This document shows, piece by piece, positions 9,121 to 18,476 of a DNA stretch of 64,000 nucleotides. The first letter of the stretch is position 1. Each line of letters opens with the position of its first letter. A program made the position numbers and the translations under genes. This DNA is from Haloactinospora alba (lineage in GTDB: Bacteria; Actinomycetota; Actinomycetes; Streptosporangiales; Streptosporangiaceae). The notes below the pieces were generated by a model. That model had not been told where the DNA came from, searched no databases, and worked only from the letters and a program-made list of their open reading frames with translations. The stretch is from the NCBI RefSeq assembly GCF_006717075.1, contig NZ_VFQC01000003.1:62001-126000 (forward strand), given 5' to 3'.

Positions 9121-9819
9121 GTGACCCCCTCGACACCGCATCCCCGGGACAGGGGAATACCCGAGGCGACCGTCGCCCGGCTCCCGGTCTACCTGCGCTC
9201 TCTGCAGAGCCTGCACGAGCGCGGAACACCGACGGTCTCCTCCGACGCGCTCGCCGCGTCCACGGGCGTGAACCCGGCGAAACTGCGCAAGGACCTCTCC
9301 TACCTGGGCTCCTACGGGACACGCGGGGTCGGCTACGACGTCGAGTACCTCATCTACCAGGTCTCGCGTGAGCTTGGACTCACCCAGGGTTGGTCGGTGG
9401 CCATCGTGGGAATCGGAAACCTCGGCCGTGCGCTGGCCAACTACGGTGGGTTCGGTACCCGGGGATTCCGTATCGCCGCCCTGCTGGACGCGGACACCTC
9501 CGTGGTGGGGGACAGGGTCGCCGGTATCAGCGTCGGGCATATCGACACGTTGGAGGACGTTGTTGCGGCCGAGAGGATATCGATCGGGGTGGTGGCCACC
9601 CCCGCGTCGACAGCGCAGAGCGTGTGTGACCGGTTCGTCGAGAGCGGTGTCACCAGTGTGCTGAACTTCGCCCCGGTCGTGCTCAACGTGCCCACGGGCG
9701 TCGAAGTGCGTAAGGTCGATTTGTCCATCGAGCTGCAGATCCTGGCCTTCCACGAGCAGCGGAAGGCCGACGGCCATCTCAGCCCGGGATGGATCGAGCC
9801 CCAGGACGACACGTCATGA
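9121..9819 (+). CDS. rex: Redox-sensing transcriptional repressor Rex
   Basis: NADH/NAD+-sensing repressor, 232 residues from the GTG at 9121, with AGGAG 7 bases upstream. Winged-helix domain at ~15-85 (ATVARLPVYLRSLQSL, NPAKLRKDLSYLGSYGTRGVGYDV). Rossmann NAD(H) domain follows, with GIGNLGRALANYGGF, then a C-terminal swap helix (EVRKVDLSIELQILAFHEQ). It heads the rex-hemA-hemC-hemD-hemB cluster, so tetrapyrrole synthesis responds to the redox state. Confidence 0.96.
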   Translation: MTPSTPHPRDRGIPEATVARLPVYLRSLQSLHERGTPTVSSDALAASTGVNPAKLRKDLSYLGSYGTRGVGYDVEYLIYQVSRELGLTQGWSVAIVGIGNLGRALANYGGFGTRGFRIAALLDADTSVVGDRVAGISVGHIDTLEDVVAAERISIGVVATPASTAQSVCDRFVESGVTSVLNFAPVVLNVPTGVEVRKVDLSIELQILAFHEQRKADGHLSPGWIEPQDDTS

Positions 9820-9910
9820 CCGTCAAACCGGACCCGCCCGCGCGTGGCTCACCACGTGTGCGACGGTCAAGAGAACGGAGTGCCGTGGAAGTATCCGCAT
9901 TGGAGTGCAG

Positions 9911-11380
9911 ATGAGTGTCCTCGCCGTGGGGCTGAGCCACCGTAGCTCGCCCGTGGCGTTACTGGAGCGTGTCGCTCTGGACGACGAGACCCGCCGTAAG
10001 GCCATGTCGGAGATGTCCAACGCGGCGACGGTGAACGAAGTGATGATGGTCTCGACGTGCAACCGCACGGAGATCCACGCGGACGTGGCCAGGTTCCACC
10101 CAGGCGTGACCACCGTCACGGAGCTGCTCTCCCAGTACAGCGGGGTGCCGCTGGACGAGCTGTCCCCGCACCTCTACGTGCACTACGAGGAACGCGCAGT
10201 CCAGCACCTGTTCTCCGTGGCCTGCGGCCTCGACTCGATGGTGGTCGGCGAGGGGCAGATCCTGGGCCAGGTACGCGACGCCATCAAGGACGCCCAGGAA
10301 GCGGGCACCATCGGCCGCGCGCTGAACGACCTCGGCCAGCGGGCACTGCGCGTCGGTAAACGCGCCCACACCGAGACCCACCTGGACCACGCCGGCGCCG
10401 ACATGGTCAACCTGGGCCTGACCGTGGCGCTGCGGCACCTGCGCCCCGAGGCCGGCGGTGCCGCGGCGGCGGGCGCCCTACCGGAAACCGAGGCGGGCGG
10501 CTGCCCCGCCGGCGGCGCGGAGGAGGTCGCCGCCGCCGTGCCGCAGCCGCAGCCGCTCACCGGACTGCGGGTGCTGGTGCTCGGCGCCGGCTCGATGAGC
10601 GCGCTGGCCGCCAACACGGTCGCCCGGCAGGGCGCGAGCGCCGTCACGGTCGCGAACCGCACCCACGACCGGGCCGTGCGCCTGGCGGAGTGCCTCACCG
10701 AGGCCTACGAGCCGATGAGCAGCCACGCCGTCCCGTTCGACGAGGCCTCCGGCGTCCTGTCCGAGGTGGACCTGGTGGTGTCCTGCACCGGCGCCCAGGA
10801 ACTGGTGCTGTCCGGCGCGGAGGTCTCCGAGGCCCTCACCGGACGTGCGGACTCCCACCCGCTCGTGTTCCTCGATCTCGCGCTCCCGCGCGACGTCGAC
10901 GCGGGGGTCCGCGACCTGCCCGGTGTCCGCCTGGTCGACATCGAGAACCTGCGGCAGGCCGCCGACGCGGGGGCCGACGACACCTCCGGACGCGCGGGCG
11001 CGCTCTCCGTCGTCCGCGAGATCGTCGACGAGGAGGTCTCCGAGTACCAGACCGTGCGTCGCGCCGACCTGGTCGCGCCCACCGTCGTCGCGCTGCGCAC
11101 GAAGGCCAAGACCGTCCTGGACGCCGAACTGGAACGGCTCGACGGGCGCCTGCCGGACCTCGACGAGAAGACCCGCGGCGAGGTCACCAACGCGATGCGG
11201 CGCGTCGTCGACAAGCTGCTGCACCACCCCACGGTGCGGGTGAAGGAGTTGGCGGCCGGTCCGGACGGGGACTCCTACGAGGCCGCGCTGCGGGAGCTGT
11301 TCGCCCTCGACCCCGCCGCACCGGACGCGGTGAGCCGGGCGGAGTCCACACACCCCGCGAATGGGGAGGGAAACCCGTGA
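9911..11380 (+). CDS. hemA: Glutamyl-tRNA reductase
   Basis: First committed step of five-carbon tetrapyrrole synthesis: reduces Glu-tRNA to glutamate-1-semialdehyde with NADPH. It has 489 residues from the ATG at 9911 (GGAG 5 bases upstream; a GTG at 9905 is also in frame). Catalytic Cys50 is in VSTCNRTEI and the general base region is HLFSVACGLDSMVVGE. The NADPH fold begins at LRVLVLGAGSMS. An Ala/Gly/Pro-rich insert of about 40 residues separates the catalytic and NADPH domains. The stop overlaps hemC (GTGA). Confidence 0.96.
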   Translation: MSVLAVGLSHRSSPVALLERVALDDETRRKAMSEMSNAATVNEVMMVSTCNRTEIHADVARFHPGVTTVTELLSQYSGVPLDELSPHLYVHYEERAVQHLFSVACGLDSMVVGEGQILGQVRDAIKDAQEAGTIGRALNDLGQRALRVGKRAHTETHLDHAGADMVNLGLTVALRHLRPEAGGAAAAGALPETEAGGCPAGGAEEVAAAVPQPQPLTGLRVLVLGAGSMSALAANTVARQGASAVTVANRTHDRAVRLAECLTEAYEPMSSHAVPFDEASGVLSEVDLVVSCTGAQELVLSGAEVSEALTGRADSHPLVFLDLALPRDVDAGVRDLPGVRLVDIENLRQAADAGADDTSGRAGALSVVREIVDEEVSEYQTVRRADLVAPTVVALRTKAKTVLDAELERLDGRLPDLDEKTRGEVTNAMRRVVDKLLHHPTVRVKELAAGPDGDSYEAALRELFALDPAAPDAVSRAESTHPANGEGNP

Positions 11381-12324
11381 CACCCGCCCCGGCCCGGCTC
11401 GGCACCCGCCGCAGCACCATGGCCACCTCGCAGTCGCGCATCGTCGCCGACGCCCTCACCGAGGCCTCCGGAACCCCCGTGGAGCTGGTGGAGATCACCA
11501 GCTCCGGGGACACCACGAACGCGAACCTCACCCAGCTGGGTGGCACCGGCGTGTTCGTGAACGCCCTGCGGGACGAGATCGTGGCGGGCAACGTCGACTT
11601 CGCGGTGCACTCCCTCAAGGACCTGCCGACCGCGTTCCCCGAGGGCCTGACCCTGGCCGCCATCACCCGCCGCGACGACCCCCGCGACGCGCTGTGCGCC
11701 CGTGACGGCCTCTCGTTCGACGAGCTGCCCTCCGGGGCGGTGATCGGAACCGGCTCGCCGCGCAGGTCCGCCCAGCTCGCCGCGCTGCGCGGTGACCTCA
11801 CCTTCGTCCCGATCCGCGGAAACGCGGAGACGCGGCTGGGCAAGGTCTCCTCGGGGGAAGTCGACGCCGTCGTCCTGGCCTACGCCGGACTCACCCGGGT
11901 GGGGCGCACCGACAGCGTCACCGACGTGTTCGGTCCGGACCGCATGCTGCCCGCCCCGGGGCAGGGGGCGCTGGCCGTGGAGTGCACCACCGGCCGCGCC
12001 GCCGACGACCTGGGCTATCTCGCGGCGGTCGACCACGGTCCCACCCGGGCCGCGGTGACGGCCGAACGCACCATCCTGGCCGAGCTGGAGGCCGGCTGCG
12101 CTGCGCCCGTGGGCGCCTACGCCGAGGTGGGCGACGACTGGCTGCGGCTGAGTGCCGTCGTCGTCGCCACCGACGGCAGCCAGGCGATACGGCGCGAACG
12201 CACCACCGCGTTGCGGCCGGACGCGGAAGCGGCCGGTACCGGAGCTGACCTCGGACGGGAGCTGGCCGGCGAGATGATCGGTGAGGGCGCGGACCGTATC
12301 GTGGCCGACGCCGCGTCGGGCTGA
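11377..12324 (+). CDS. hemC: Porphobilinogen deaminase (hydroxymethylbilane synthase)
   Basis: Joins four porphobilinogens into hydroxymethylbilane. It has 315 residues from a GTG that overlaps the hemA stop (GTGA) and has GGGGAGGG upstream. Motifs include VHSLKDLPTAFP, TGSPRRSAQL, IRGNAETRLGK and PAPGQGALAVEC. The dipyrromethane-cofactor cysteine is Cys241 in LEAGCAAPVGAY. ATG-only searches would shift this start. Confidence 0.96.
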   Translation: MTPAPARLGTRRSTMATSQSRIVADALTEASGTPVELVEITSSGDTTNANLTQLGGTGVFVNALRDEIVAGNVDFAVHSLKDLPTAFPEGLTLAAITRRDDPRDALCARDGLSFDELPSGAVIGTGSPRRSAQLAALRGDLTFVPIRGNAETRLGKVSSGEVDAVVLAYAGLTRVGRTDSVTDVFGPDRMLPAPGQGALAVECTTGRAADDLGYLAAVDHGPTRAAVTAERTILAELEAGCAAPVGAYAEVGDDWLRLSAVVVATDGSQAIRRERTTALRPDAEAAGTGADLGRELAGEMIGEGADRIVADAASG

Positions 12325-12397
12325 GACAGCGAGCGCCACCCGCCCCGATCCTGGTCGGGCAGGCGCCGGAAGCGGAGAATTGAGGAGCCAGCACACA

Positions 12398-14080
12398 GTG
12401 AATCCGCACAGTGACAACCAGGAGGAGCGGCCCGAGACCCCGGCCGCGCCCTCGGTGGGCCAGGTCTTCCTCGTGGGGGCCGGACCGGGCGGCGCGGAGA
12501 TGCTGACGTTGCGGGGCGTCACCGTCCTCGCCAAGGCCGACGTGGTCTGCATGGTCCAGGAGCCGAGCCCGGAACTGGCGAAACACCGCGAGGCGCTGCT
12601 CACCCACTGTCCGGCCGACGTCACCGTGGTGCACCCGGACGAGTGCGAGGACGTGGACGCCTTCACCGTGTCCCGCGCGAAGGAGGGCGACAACGTCGTG
12701 CGGCTGTACAGCGGTGACCCGCTGTTCGGCTGCGGCGGCGGGCGGCTCGCCGCGGCGTGCCAGCGCGCCGGCGTCGGGTTCGAGGTGGTGCCCGGCCTGT
12801 CCGCCGCGACGTCCGTGCCCACCTTCGCGGGTGTCCCGCTGATGCCGGACGGTGTCAGTGAGCTGCGCGTCGTCAACGCCAACGACCCCGACCTGGACTG
12901 GGAGCGGATCGCCCACGGCAACGCCTCCCTGGTGGTGATGTTCCCCGACGCGCGGTGGGGCGAGAACACCGCCGGCGCGGCGCCGAGCTTCGACAAGGTG
13001 TGCAAGGCGCTCGTGTCGGGAGGCCGGGAGGCCACCACCCCGGTCGCGGTGACCCGCATGGGCGGTACGACGGAGCAGAGCACCGTCGTCTCCACGCTCT
13101 CCCGGCTCACCACGGACCTCAAGTCCGCCGACGCCAAGGGGTACCACGTCACCTCCCCGGCCACCCTCATCGTCGGTGAGGGGGTGAACCAGCAGCGGGA
13201 GCTGTCCTGGTTCGAGACGCGCCCCCTGTTCGGCTGGCGCGTCCTGGTGCCGCGCACCAAGGAACAGGCGGCGAGCCTGTCCGAGCAGTTGCGCAGTTAC
13301 GGCTCCGTGCCGGAGGAGGTTCCCACGATCTCGGTGGAACCGCCCCGCACGCCGCAGCAGATCGAGCGGGCCGTCCGCGGCCTGGTCACCGGCCGGTACC
13401 AGTGGGTCGCGTTCACGTCGGTCAACGCGGTGAAGGCGATCCGGGAGCGGTGCGAGGACTACGGGCTGGACGCCCGCGCGTTCGCCGGCGTCAAGGTGGC
13501 GACGGTCGGCGAGCAGACCGCCGCCGCGCTGCGGGAGTTCGGCATCCAGCCGGACCTGACGCCGCCGGAGAACCAGCAGTCCAGTTCGGGGCTGGTGGAC
13601 GTGTGGCCGCCCTACGACGCCGAGCTCGACCCGATCGAGCGGGTGCTGCTGCCGCGGGCCGACATCGCCACCGAGACCCTGGCGGCGGGAGTGGGCGACC
13701 TCGGCTGGGAGGTCGACGACGTCACCGCCTACCGCACGGTGCGTGCCGCGCCGCCGCCGGCCGCCACACGCGAGGCGATCAAGGGCGGCGGGTTCGACGC
13801 CGTGCTGTTCACCTCCTCCTCCACGGTGCGCAACCTGGTCGGCATCGCGGGCAAACCGCACAACACCACCGTTATCGCCGTTATCGGGGAGAAGACCGCC
13901 CAAACCGCCGAGGAGTTCGGGCTGCGTGTCGACGTCGTCGCGCCGAAACCGTCCGTTTCCGCACTGGCGGAGGCCCTTTCCGAGTACGGTGCCAACCAGC
14001 GCGCCGAAGCCATCGCGGCGGGCAAGCCCGTGCTGAAACCCAGCCAGAAACGCCGCGGCCGGCGGCGCAAGAGTATGTGA
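12398..14080 (+). CDS. hemD: Uroporphyrinogen-III methyltransferase/synthase fusion
   Basis: 560 residues from the GTG at 12398 (TTGAGGAG upstream). The N-terminal ~260 residues form an SUMT-type SAM methyltransferase (VFLVGAGPGGAEMLTLRG, RLYSGDPLFG), which would divert uroporphyrinogen III to sirohaem/cobalamin. The C-terminal half (RPLFGWRVLVPRTKEQA to the end) is uroporphyrinogen-III synthase. An Arg/Lys-rich tail ends the protein. This fused arrangement is usual for actinobacterial hemD. It lies 73 bp after hemC and 63 bp before hemB. Confidence 0.93.
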   Translation: MNPHSDNQEERPETPAAPSVGQVFLVGAGPGGAEMLTLRGVTVLAKADVVCMVQEPSPELAKHREALLTHCPADVTVVHPDECEDVDAFTVSRAKEGDNVVRLYSGDPLFGCGGGRLAAACQRAGVGFEVVPGLSAATSVPTFAGVPLMPDGVSELRVVNANDPDLDWERIAHGNASLVVMFPDARWGENTAGAAPSFDKVCKALVSGGREATTPVAVTRMGGTTEQSTVVSTLSRLTTDLKSADAKGYHVTSPATLIVGEGVNQQRELSWFETRPLFGWRVLVPRTKEQAASLSEQLRSYGSVPEEVPTISVEPPRTPQQIERAVRGLVTGRYQWVAFTSVNAVKAIRERCEDYGLDARAFAGVKVATVGEQTAAALREFGIQPDLTPPENQQSSSGLVDVWPPYDAELDPIERVLLPRADIATETLAAGVGDLGWEVDDVTAYRTVRAAPPPAATREAIKGGGFDAVLFTSSSTVRNLVGIAGKPHNTTVIAVIGEKTAQTAEEFGLRVDVVAPKPSVSALAEALSEYGANQRAEAIAAGKPVLKPSQKRRGRRRKSM

Positions 14081-14143
14081 CCCCGCCTTGCACGGGTGAG
14101 CCCCACCAGTACCGACCACTCCAGTGAGAGGAAGAGCCCCCGG

Positions 14144-15130
14144 ATGAGCGCCCGCTACCCGGCAGCCCGCCCCCGCAGGCTCCGCCGCACCCCCGCGCTG
14201 CGGCGCCTGGTCGCCGAGACGCGGCCGCGGCCCGAGGAACTGATCCTGCCGATGTTCGTCAAGGAGGGCATCGACGAGCCGCAACCGGTGGAGTCCATGC
14301 CGGGCGTCGTCCAGCACACCCGCGACAGCCTGCGCGCGGCGGCGCTGGACGCGGTGGAGGCCGGCGTGGGCGGGCTGATGCTCTTCGGTATCCCGGCGCA
14401 CAAGGACGAGCGGGGGTCGGCCGCGGACGACCCGGGCGGCGTGGTCCAGCAGGCCCTGCGCGACCTCTCCGCGGAGCTCGGTGACGACGACACCGTGCTG
14501 ATGGCCGACCTCTGCCTGGACGAGTACACCTCGCACGGACACTGCGGCCTGCTCACGCTCTCGGGCGACGTGGACAACGACGCGACCCTGGAGCGGTACG
14601 CGGACATCGCCGTGGCGCAGGCCGACGCCGGCGTCCAGGTCGTCGCGCCGAGCGGGATGATGGACGGCCAGGTCGGCGCGATCCGCGCGGCGCTGGACCA
14701 CGCGGGCTACACCGACGTGGCGATCCTGGCCTACGCCGCCAAGTACGCGTCCGCGTTCTACGGACCGTTCCGGGAGGCGGCGGAGGGCGCCCCGCAGTTC
14801 GGGGACCGCAGCGGGTACCAGCAGGACCCGGCCAACGCCACCGAGGCGCTGCGCGAAGCCGAGCTCGACATCGGGGAGGGCGCCGACATGGTGATGGTGA
14901 AACCGGGGCTGGCCTACCTGGACATCATCGCGAGGATCGCCGACACGGCCACCGTCCCGGTCTCCGCCTACCAGGTCAGCGGGGAGTACGCCATGGTGGA
15001 GGCCGCCGCGCGCCAGGGCTGGGTCGACCGGGAGCGCGCCGTGCTGGAGAGCCTGGTCAGCTACCGGAGGGCAGGCGCCCGCCAGATCCTCACCTACTGG
15101 GCCGCCGAAGCCGCCAGGCTGTTGCGGTAA
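14144..15130 (+). CDS. hemB: Delta-aminolevulinic acid dehydratase (porphobilinogen synthase)
   Basis: Condenses two 5-aminolevulinates to porphobilinogen, 328 residues from the ATG at 14144 (GAGAGGAAG upstream). Schiff-base lysines are visible as Lys200 (YAAKYASAFYGP) and Lys253 (MVKPGLAYLDI). The metal loop CLDEYTSHGHCG keeps Cys124 and Cys134 but has Asp126 where zinc-type enzymes such as E. coli have the middle cysteine. It closes the rex-hem operon. Confidence 0.95.
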   Translation: MSARYPAARPRRLRRTPALRRLVAETRPRPEELILPMFVKEGIDEPQPVESMPGVVQHTRDSLRAAALDAVEAGVGGLMLFGIPAHKDERGSAADDPGGVVQQALRDLSAELGDDDTVLMADLCLDEYTSHGHCGLLTLSGDVDNDATLERYADIAVAQADAGVQVVAPSGMMDGQVGAIRAALDHAGYTDVAILAYAAKYASAFYGPFREAAEGAPQFGDRSGYQQDPANATEALREAELDIGEGADMVMVKPGLAYLDIIARIADTATVPVSAYQVSGEYAMVEAAARQGWVDRERAVLESLVSYRRAGARQILTYWAAEAARLLR

Positions 15131-15219
15131 CCGGGAGAACCCGCTCCCGGTCGGCCGCGGGCCCCGGCCGGGAGGAGACCGGCACCGGCCCGCGGACGCG
15201 ACCGGAGAAGGGGGCAGCC

Positions 15220-15864
15220 ATGGCCAGCGTCGTACCCCGACGCAAGCGCCGGCAGGCGGTGAACAGCAGGCTGGGTGCGGCACTCGGGTACGCGGCGTTG
15301 GGGTGGCCGGTGTGCCGCGGCGCCCAACCCGCGGCCAAGGGCCGGTCGTGCGCCTGCGACCGGATCGGTTGTCCCGACCCCGCGGCGCACCCGATGTCGG
15401 CGGCGTGGCGTATGGAGGCCAACACCGCGCCGGAGACCCTGAACCGGTGGTGGACGGCCACCCCGGAAGCGAACGTGATCCTGCCGACCGGCAGGGTGTT
15501 CGACGTTCTCGACGTCCCCGCGAGGACCGGCGCGGACGCGCTCGCCCGCATGGACTCGAACGGTGTGGTTCCGGGGCCGGTGGCGCGCATGGAGGGACGC
15601 CGCTACCTGTTCTTCGTCGCGACGCGCTCCCCCACCGACGAGGACGAGTGGTGGTCCTGCCACCTCGACTGCTTCCCGGAGACCGTCCGGGAGACCCCCG
15701 GGCTGCGGTGGCACTGCCGGGACAGCTATGTGCTCGCGCCCCCGTCCCGGCTGCCGAGCGGCGACCACGCCTCCTGGATCCGCCCGCCGGGCGACGGCGC
15801 GGCCCCGGTGGCGCTGCCCGACCCCATCACCGTGCTGGACGTCCTCACCGACGTCATGGGCTAG
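15220..15864 (+). CDS. Bifunctional DNA primase/polymerase (prim-pol) domain protein
   Basis: 214 residues with features of the N-terminal prim-pol family: a Lys/Arg-rich start, an ALGYAALGWPVCRGAQP motif, a CACDRIGCPDPAAHP zinc-knuckle-like segment and TLNRWWTATPEANVILPTG. No helicase domain follows, so it is a stand-alone domain. The role on the chromosome is unknown. It starts 89 bp after hemB on the same strand and may be read through from it. Confidence 0.75.
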   Translation: MASVVPRRKRRQAVNSRLGAALGYAALGWPVCRGAQPAAKGRSCACDRIGCPDPAAHPMSAAWRMEANTAPETLNRWWTATPEANVILPTGRVFDVLDVPARTGADALARMDSNGVVPGPVARMEGRRYLFFVATRSPTDEDEWWSCHLDCFPETVRETPGLRWHCRDSYVLAPPSRLPSGDHASWIRPPGDGAAPVALPDPITVLDVLTDVMG

Positions 15865-15926
15865 ACAGCGCTGGGTGGCTTCTGCGCTGCCGGTGGATCA
15901 GCCGTGATCAGTGCACGGACAGCACA

Positions 15927-16121
15927 GTGTGCGTTCGAGCGGTCGTCCTCGGCACCAATGTCATCTCGGAGGTCTTCCGCCGGCAGCCTGGTGTCCGGGT
16001 CCCCGAGTGGTTGGAATCGCTCACCGGCGAGGTCGCCATCACCACGGTCACCCTCGCCGAGCTTCCGGCCGGGGTGCGGCGTCTCATGCGCCAGCCGGAA
16101 CACCAGGGACTTCTCCAGTGC
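15927..16121 (+). pseudogene. Remnant of a PIN-domain (VapC-like) toxin
   Basis: From a GTG at 15927 the frame reads VVLGTNVISEVFRRQPGVRV and then ITTVTLAELPAGVRRL, the N-terminal ~60 residues of a VapC-type PIN ribonuclease. The first catalytic Asp of the usual LDTNVISE is Gly here (GGC), and the similarity stops after about 65 residues, where the frame is lost. No antitoxin gene precedes it. It is most likely dead. Confidence 0.7.
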
Positions 16122-16470
16122 CGGCATCGAGCTGATCGACCCCTGGGCCGCCTGGCGGTCGGATCCCGCGCAAGAGACGCGGCAGAACCCGGGACGGGGA
16201 CCGGGTCTACCGATGGCCAGGAGAGCGCTGTCCTTGGTCCCGCCCCGTGATCCGGGAGCGGCCCGGAAACCAGGTCTGTCACAGCGTTGGATACCTGGCG
16301 TGTCCGGATCGGCTGTCCGCCCGGCTACTATGCAGGTGCGCTCGTCGGCGATAGGAGTGCCGCGGGTGATGCCGGCGCAGTCACCGCCGCCGATGTCCAT
16401 CGCGGTCTGACCGCGTCTGCTCGCTGTGCGAAGGGATGCGACGTTCCAGCCCACGGCCAGTACACCTACC
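16122..16470. other. Gap with no recognisable gene
   Basis: About 350 bases between the PIN remnant and the LysR gene. ORFs exist in several frames, but none has recognisable motifs or a convincing ribosome-binding site. It is probably decayed accessory DNA. Confidence 0.5.
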
Positions 16471-17346
16471 TCACCCGGCCGCCGTGGCGAGGAAGGCGTC
16501 CCGGGCGTGGCTGGTGGTGTGCTGGGGCCAGAGCGCGTACAGCGGCACGAAACGGGGCGGCTGGAGGTCGAGGACCCGGACCCGCCCCCCGGCCGCGGGT
16601 CCGGGAGCTGTGGTGACGAATGCGGCGCAGTCGGTGCCGAGGACGGCGTTGACCGGCGGGGTGCCCTGGATGGGGGTGCGGCGGACGTGGGGCTCGAACC
16701 CGGCCTGACGGCAGTGGTCGACGAGTAGGTCGGTGTAGCCGGACCTGCCCGGGTGGCCCCAGACCATGATGGGCTCCTCCGCCAGTTCGGCCAGCTGGAC
16801 CGTGTCACGCCCGGCGAGGCGGTGGTCCGCGGCCACGGCCACGTGCAGGCGGTGGTGGGTCAGGACGTTGCGGACGAGGCCGTGCGCGCCGGTCATGGCG
16901 CGGCACAGGCCGATGTCCAGCTCCCCGTCGACGAGCTGCTGGGTGAGCTCGTGCGGGTAGCGCTGGTTGACCTCGGGGGAGAGCTCGGGGCGGGCGGCGT
17001 GGGCCCGGCTCAGCAGGGCGGCGACCTCCTCGCCGGTGACGGCCGGGGTGTGGCCGATACGCAGGGTCTCCGCCTCCCCGCGGCCGATCCTGCGGACGCG
17101 CTGTACCGCGGAGCGGGCGACCCCGTGCAGCACGCGCGCGTCCTCGACCAGCGCGTTGCCGGCGTCCAGCACCGTGACCGTGTTGCCGCCGCGGTCGAGC
17201 AGGTCGACGCCGACCTCGCGTTCCAGGGCGCGGATCGAGGTGGACAGCGCCTGCTGGGACAGGTGCAGGCGGGCGGCCGCTCGGGTGAAGCTGCCCTCCT
17301 CGGCGACCGCGACGAGGTGTTCCAGTTTGTGCAGGTCCAGGCTCAC
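16471..17346 (-). CDS. LysR-family transcriptional regulator
   Basis: 291 residues from a GTG at 17346. N-terminal LysR helix-turn-helix at ~1-60 (LEHLVAVAEEGSFTRAAARL, LSQQALSTSIRALEREVG), then a periplasmic-binding-like effector domain. It lies 132 bp downstream of the SDR gene on the same strand, so it may be co-transcribed with it rather than divergent, which is less common for LysR pairs. The effector is unknown. Confidence 0.9.
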   Translation of the reverse strand: MSLDLHKLEHLVAVAEEGSFTRAAARLHLSQQALSTSIRALEREVGVDLLDRGGNTVTVLDAGNALVEDARVLHGVARSAVQRVRRIGRGEAETLRIGHTPAVTGEEVAALLSRAHAARPELSPEVNQRYPHELTQQLVDGELDIGLCRAMTGAHGLVRNVLTHHRLHVAVAADHRLAGRDTVQLAELAEEPIMVWGHPGRSGYTDLLVDHCRQAGFEPHVRRTPIQGTPPVNAVLGTDCAAFVTTAPGPAAGGRVRVLDLQPPRFVPLYALWPQHTTSHARDAFLATAAG

Positions 17347-17478
17347 GGCACGTCCTGTTCGTGGTGCGCTGGTCGGTGGTCGCCCGGGGCGAGCCTGGCC
17401 GGGGCCGGGCGCTTCCCGGGAGGCGCGTGCGGTGCGGACGGCAGCCCCCGCGTGCCGCCCGCACCGTCCTGCCTTCCC

Positions 17479-18231
17479 TCAGCGGGTGGTGTAGCCACCG
17501 TTGGGGAACATCGTCTGCCCGGTGAACCACCACCCGTCGGTGGCCAGGAACTCGATGATCGGGGCGATGTCCTCGATCCGGGTGAGCTGGTTTCCCATGG
17601 CCTGGGATTTGTGGAACTCCACCCGCTCGGGCGTCTCCTGCGGGTAGAAGAACGGGGTGTCCATCGGGCCGGGCGCCACGGTGTTGACCGAGATGCCGCG
17701 GTCGGCGAACTCCTTGGCCGCCGCGCGGGTGAAGTGCTCCAACGGGGCCTTGCCCCCCGCGTAGGTGGAGTAGCCGTCGGTGAACGCGGCCAGCAGCGAG
17801 GTTCCCAGGCTGATGATCTTCCCGTTGTCGTTGAGCCGCCGTCCGGCCTCCTGGATGAAGAAGTACGCCGCCTTGGCGTTGACGCCGAACATGCGGTCGT
17901 ACTCTTCCTCGGTGGTCTCCAGGATCGGCTTGCGCAGCACCATCCCGGTCGTGTTCACCGCGATGTCCGCGCCGCCGAACGTGTCCACCGCGGTGTCGAA
18001 CAGCCGCCGCACGTCGGCCACCCGGGTCAGGTCGCCCTGCACCGCCACCGCGCGCGACCCGGCCTCCTGCACCGCCTTGACGGTCTTGTCCGCGTCGTCG
18101 GCCGAGGAGTCGCTGTGGTAGTGCACCACGACCTTCGCCCCGTCGTTGGCGAAGGTCGTGGCCAACAGCGCGCCCAGGTTCTTCGCGCCCCCGCCGAGCA
18201 CCACGACCTTGTCCTGCAGCTTGCCAGCCAT
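17479..18231 (-). CDS. Short-chain dehydrogenase/reductase
   Basis: NAD(P)-dependent oxidoreductase of the classical SDR family, 250 residues from the ATG at 18231. The nucleotide loop is GGGAKNLG (variant of TGxxxGIG). The catalytic set is visible as Ser in LGTSLLAAF, YAGGK (YxxxK) and NAKAAYFF. PGPMDTPFFYP follows as in SDRs. The C-terminus GGYTTR is typical. The substrate is not predictable. The LysR gene just downstream may regulate it. Confidence 0.9.
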   Translation of the reverse strand: MAGKLQDKVVVLGGGAKNLGALLATTFANDGAKVVVHYHSDSSADDADKTVKAVQEAGSRAVAVQGDLTRVADVRRLFDTAVDTFGGADIAVNTTGMVLRKPILETTEEEYDRMFGVNAKAAYFFIQEAGRRLNDNGKIISLGTSLLAAFTDGYSTYAGGKAPLEHFTRAAAKEFADRGISVNTVAPGPMDTPFFYPQETPERVEFHKSQAMGNQLTRIEDIAPIIEFLATDGWWFTGQTMFPNGGYTTR

Positions 18232-18476
18232 GCCGGCCCCCTCTTCTGTCACTCCGGTGCTGGTCAGTGGCCTTCGTGTGGCCACGGCACCGACGCTAGA
18301 GGCCCGGTGTGGTCGGGGGGAAACACGAATGTCGCGTGCTCCCACAAGCACGGCCGATACCCCCAGGGCACCGGTGGGACGGGTTCGCCGGGGGCAGCGG
18401 AATCGCTCGTCCGCGCGGCGGTGACGCGGGAGCCGTCAGCGGGCCGGCTGCCGGAACGCGGCCCCGGGGCGGTCGG

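Noticed and set aside
8856-9371. Open frame in the rex leader
   Set aside because: It runs into the wrong frame of rex, and has no ribosome-binding site or recognisable motif.
11918-15283. 1121-codon open frame on the minus strand opposite hemC-hemD-hemB
   Set aside because: It is antisense to three well-supported genes; its protein is low-complexity Arg/Gly/His-rich without motifs. GC-rich DNA produces such frames.
16287-16616. 109-codon frame before the LysR gene
   Set aside because: No motif, no ribosome-binding site, and it overlaps the LysR 3' end on the other strand.
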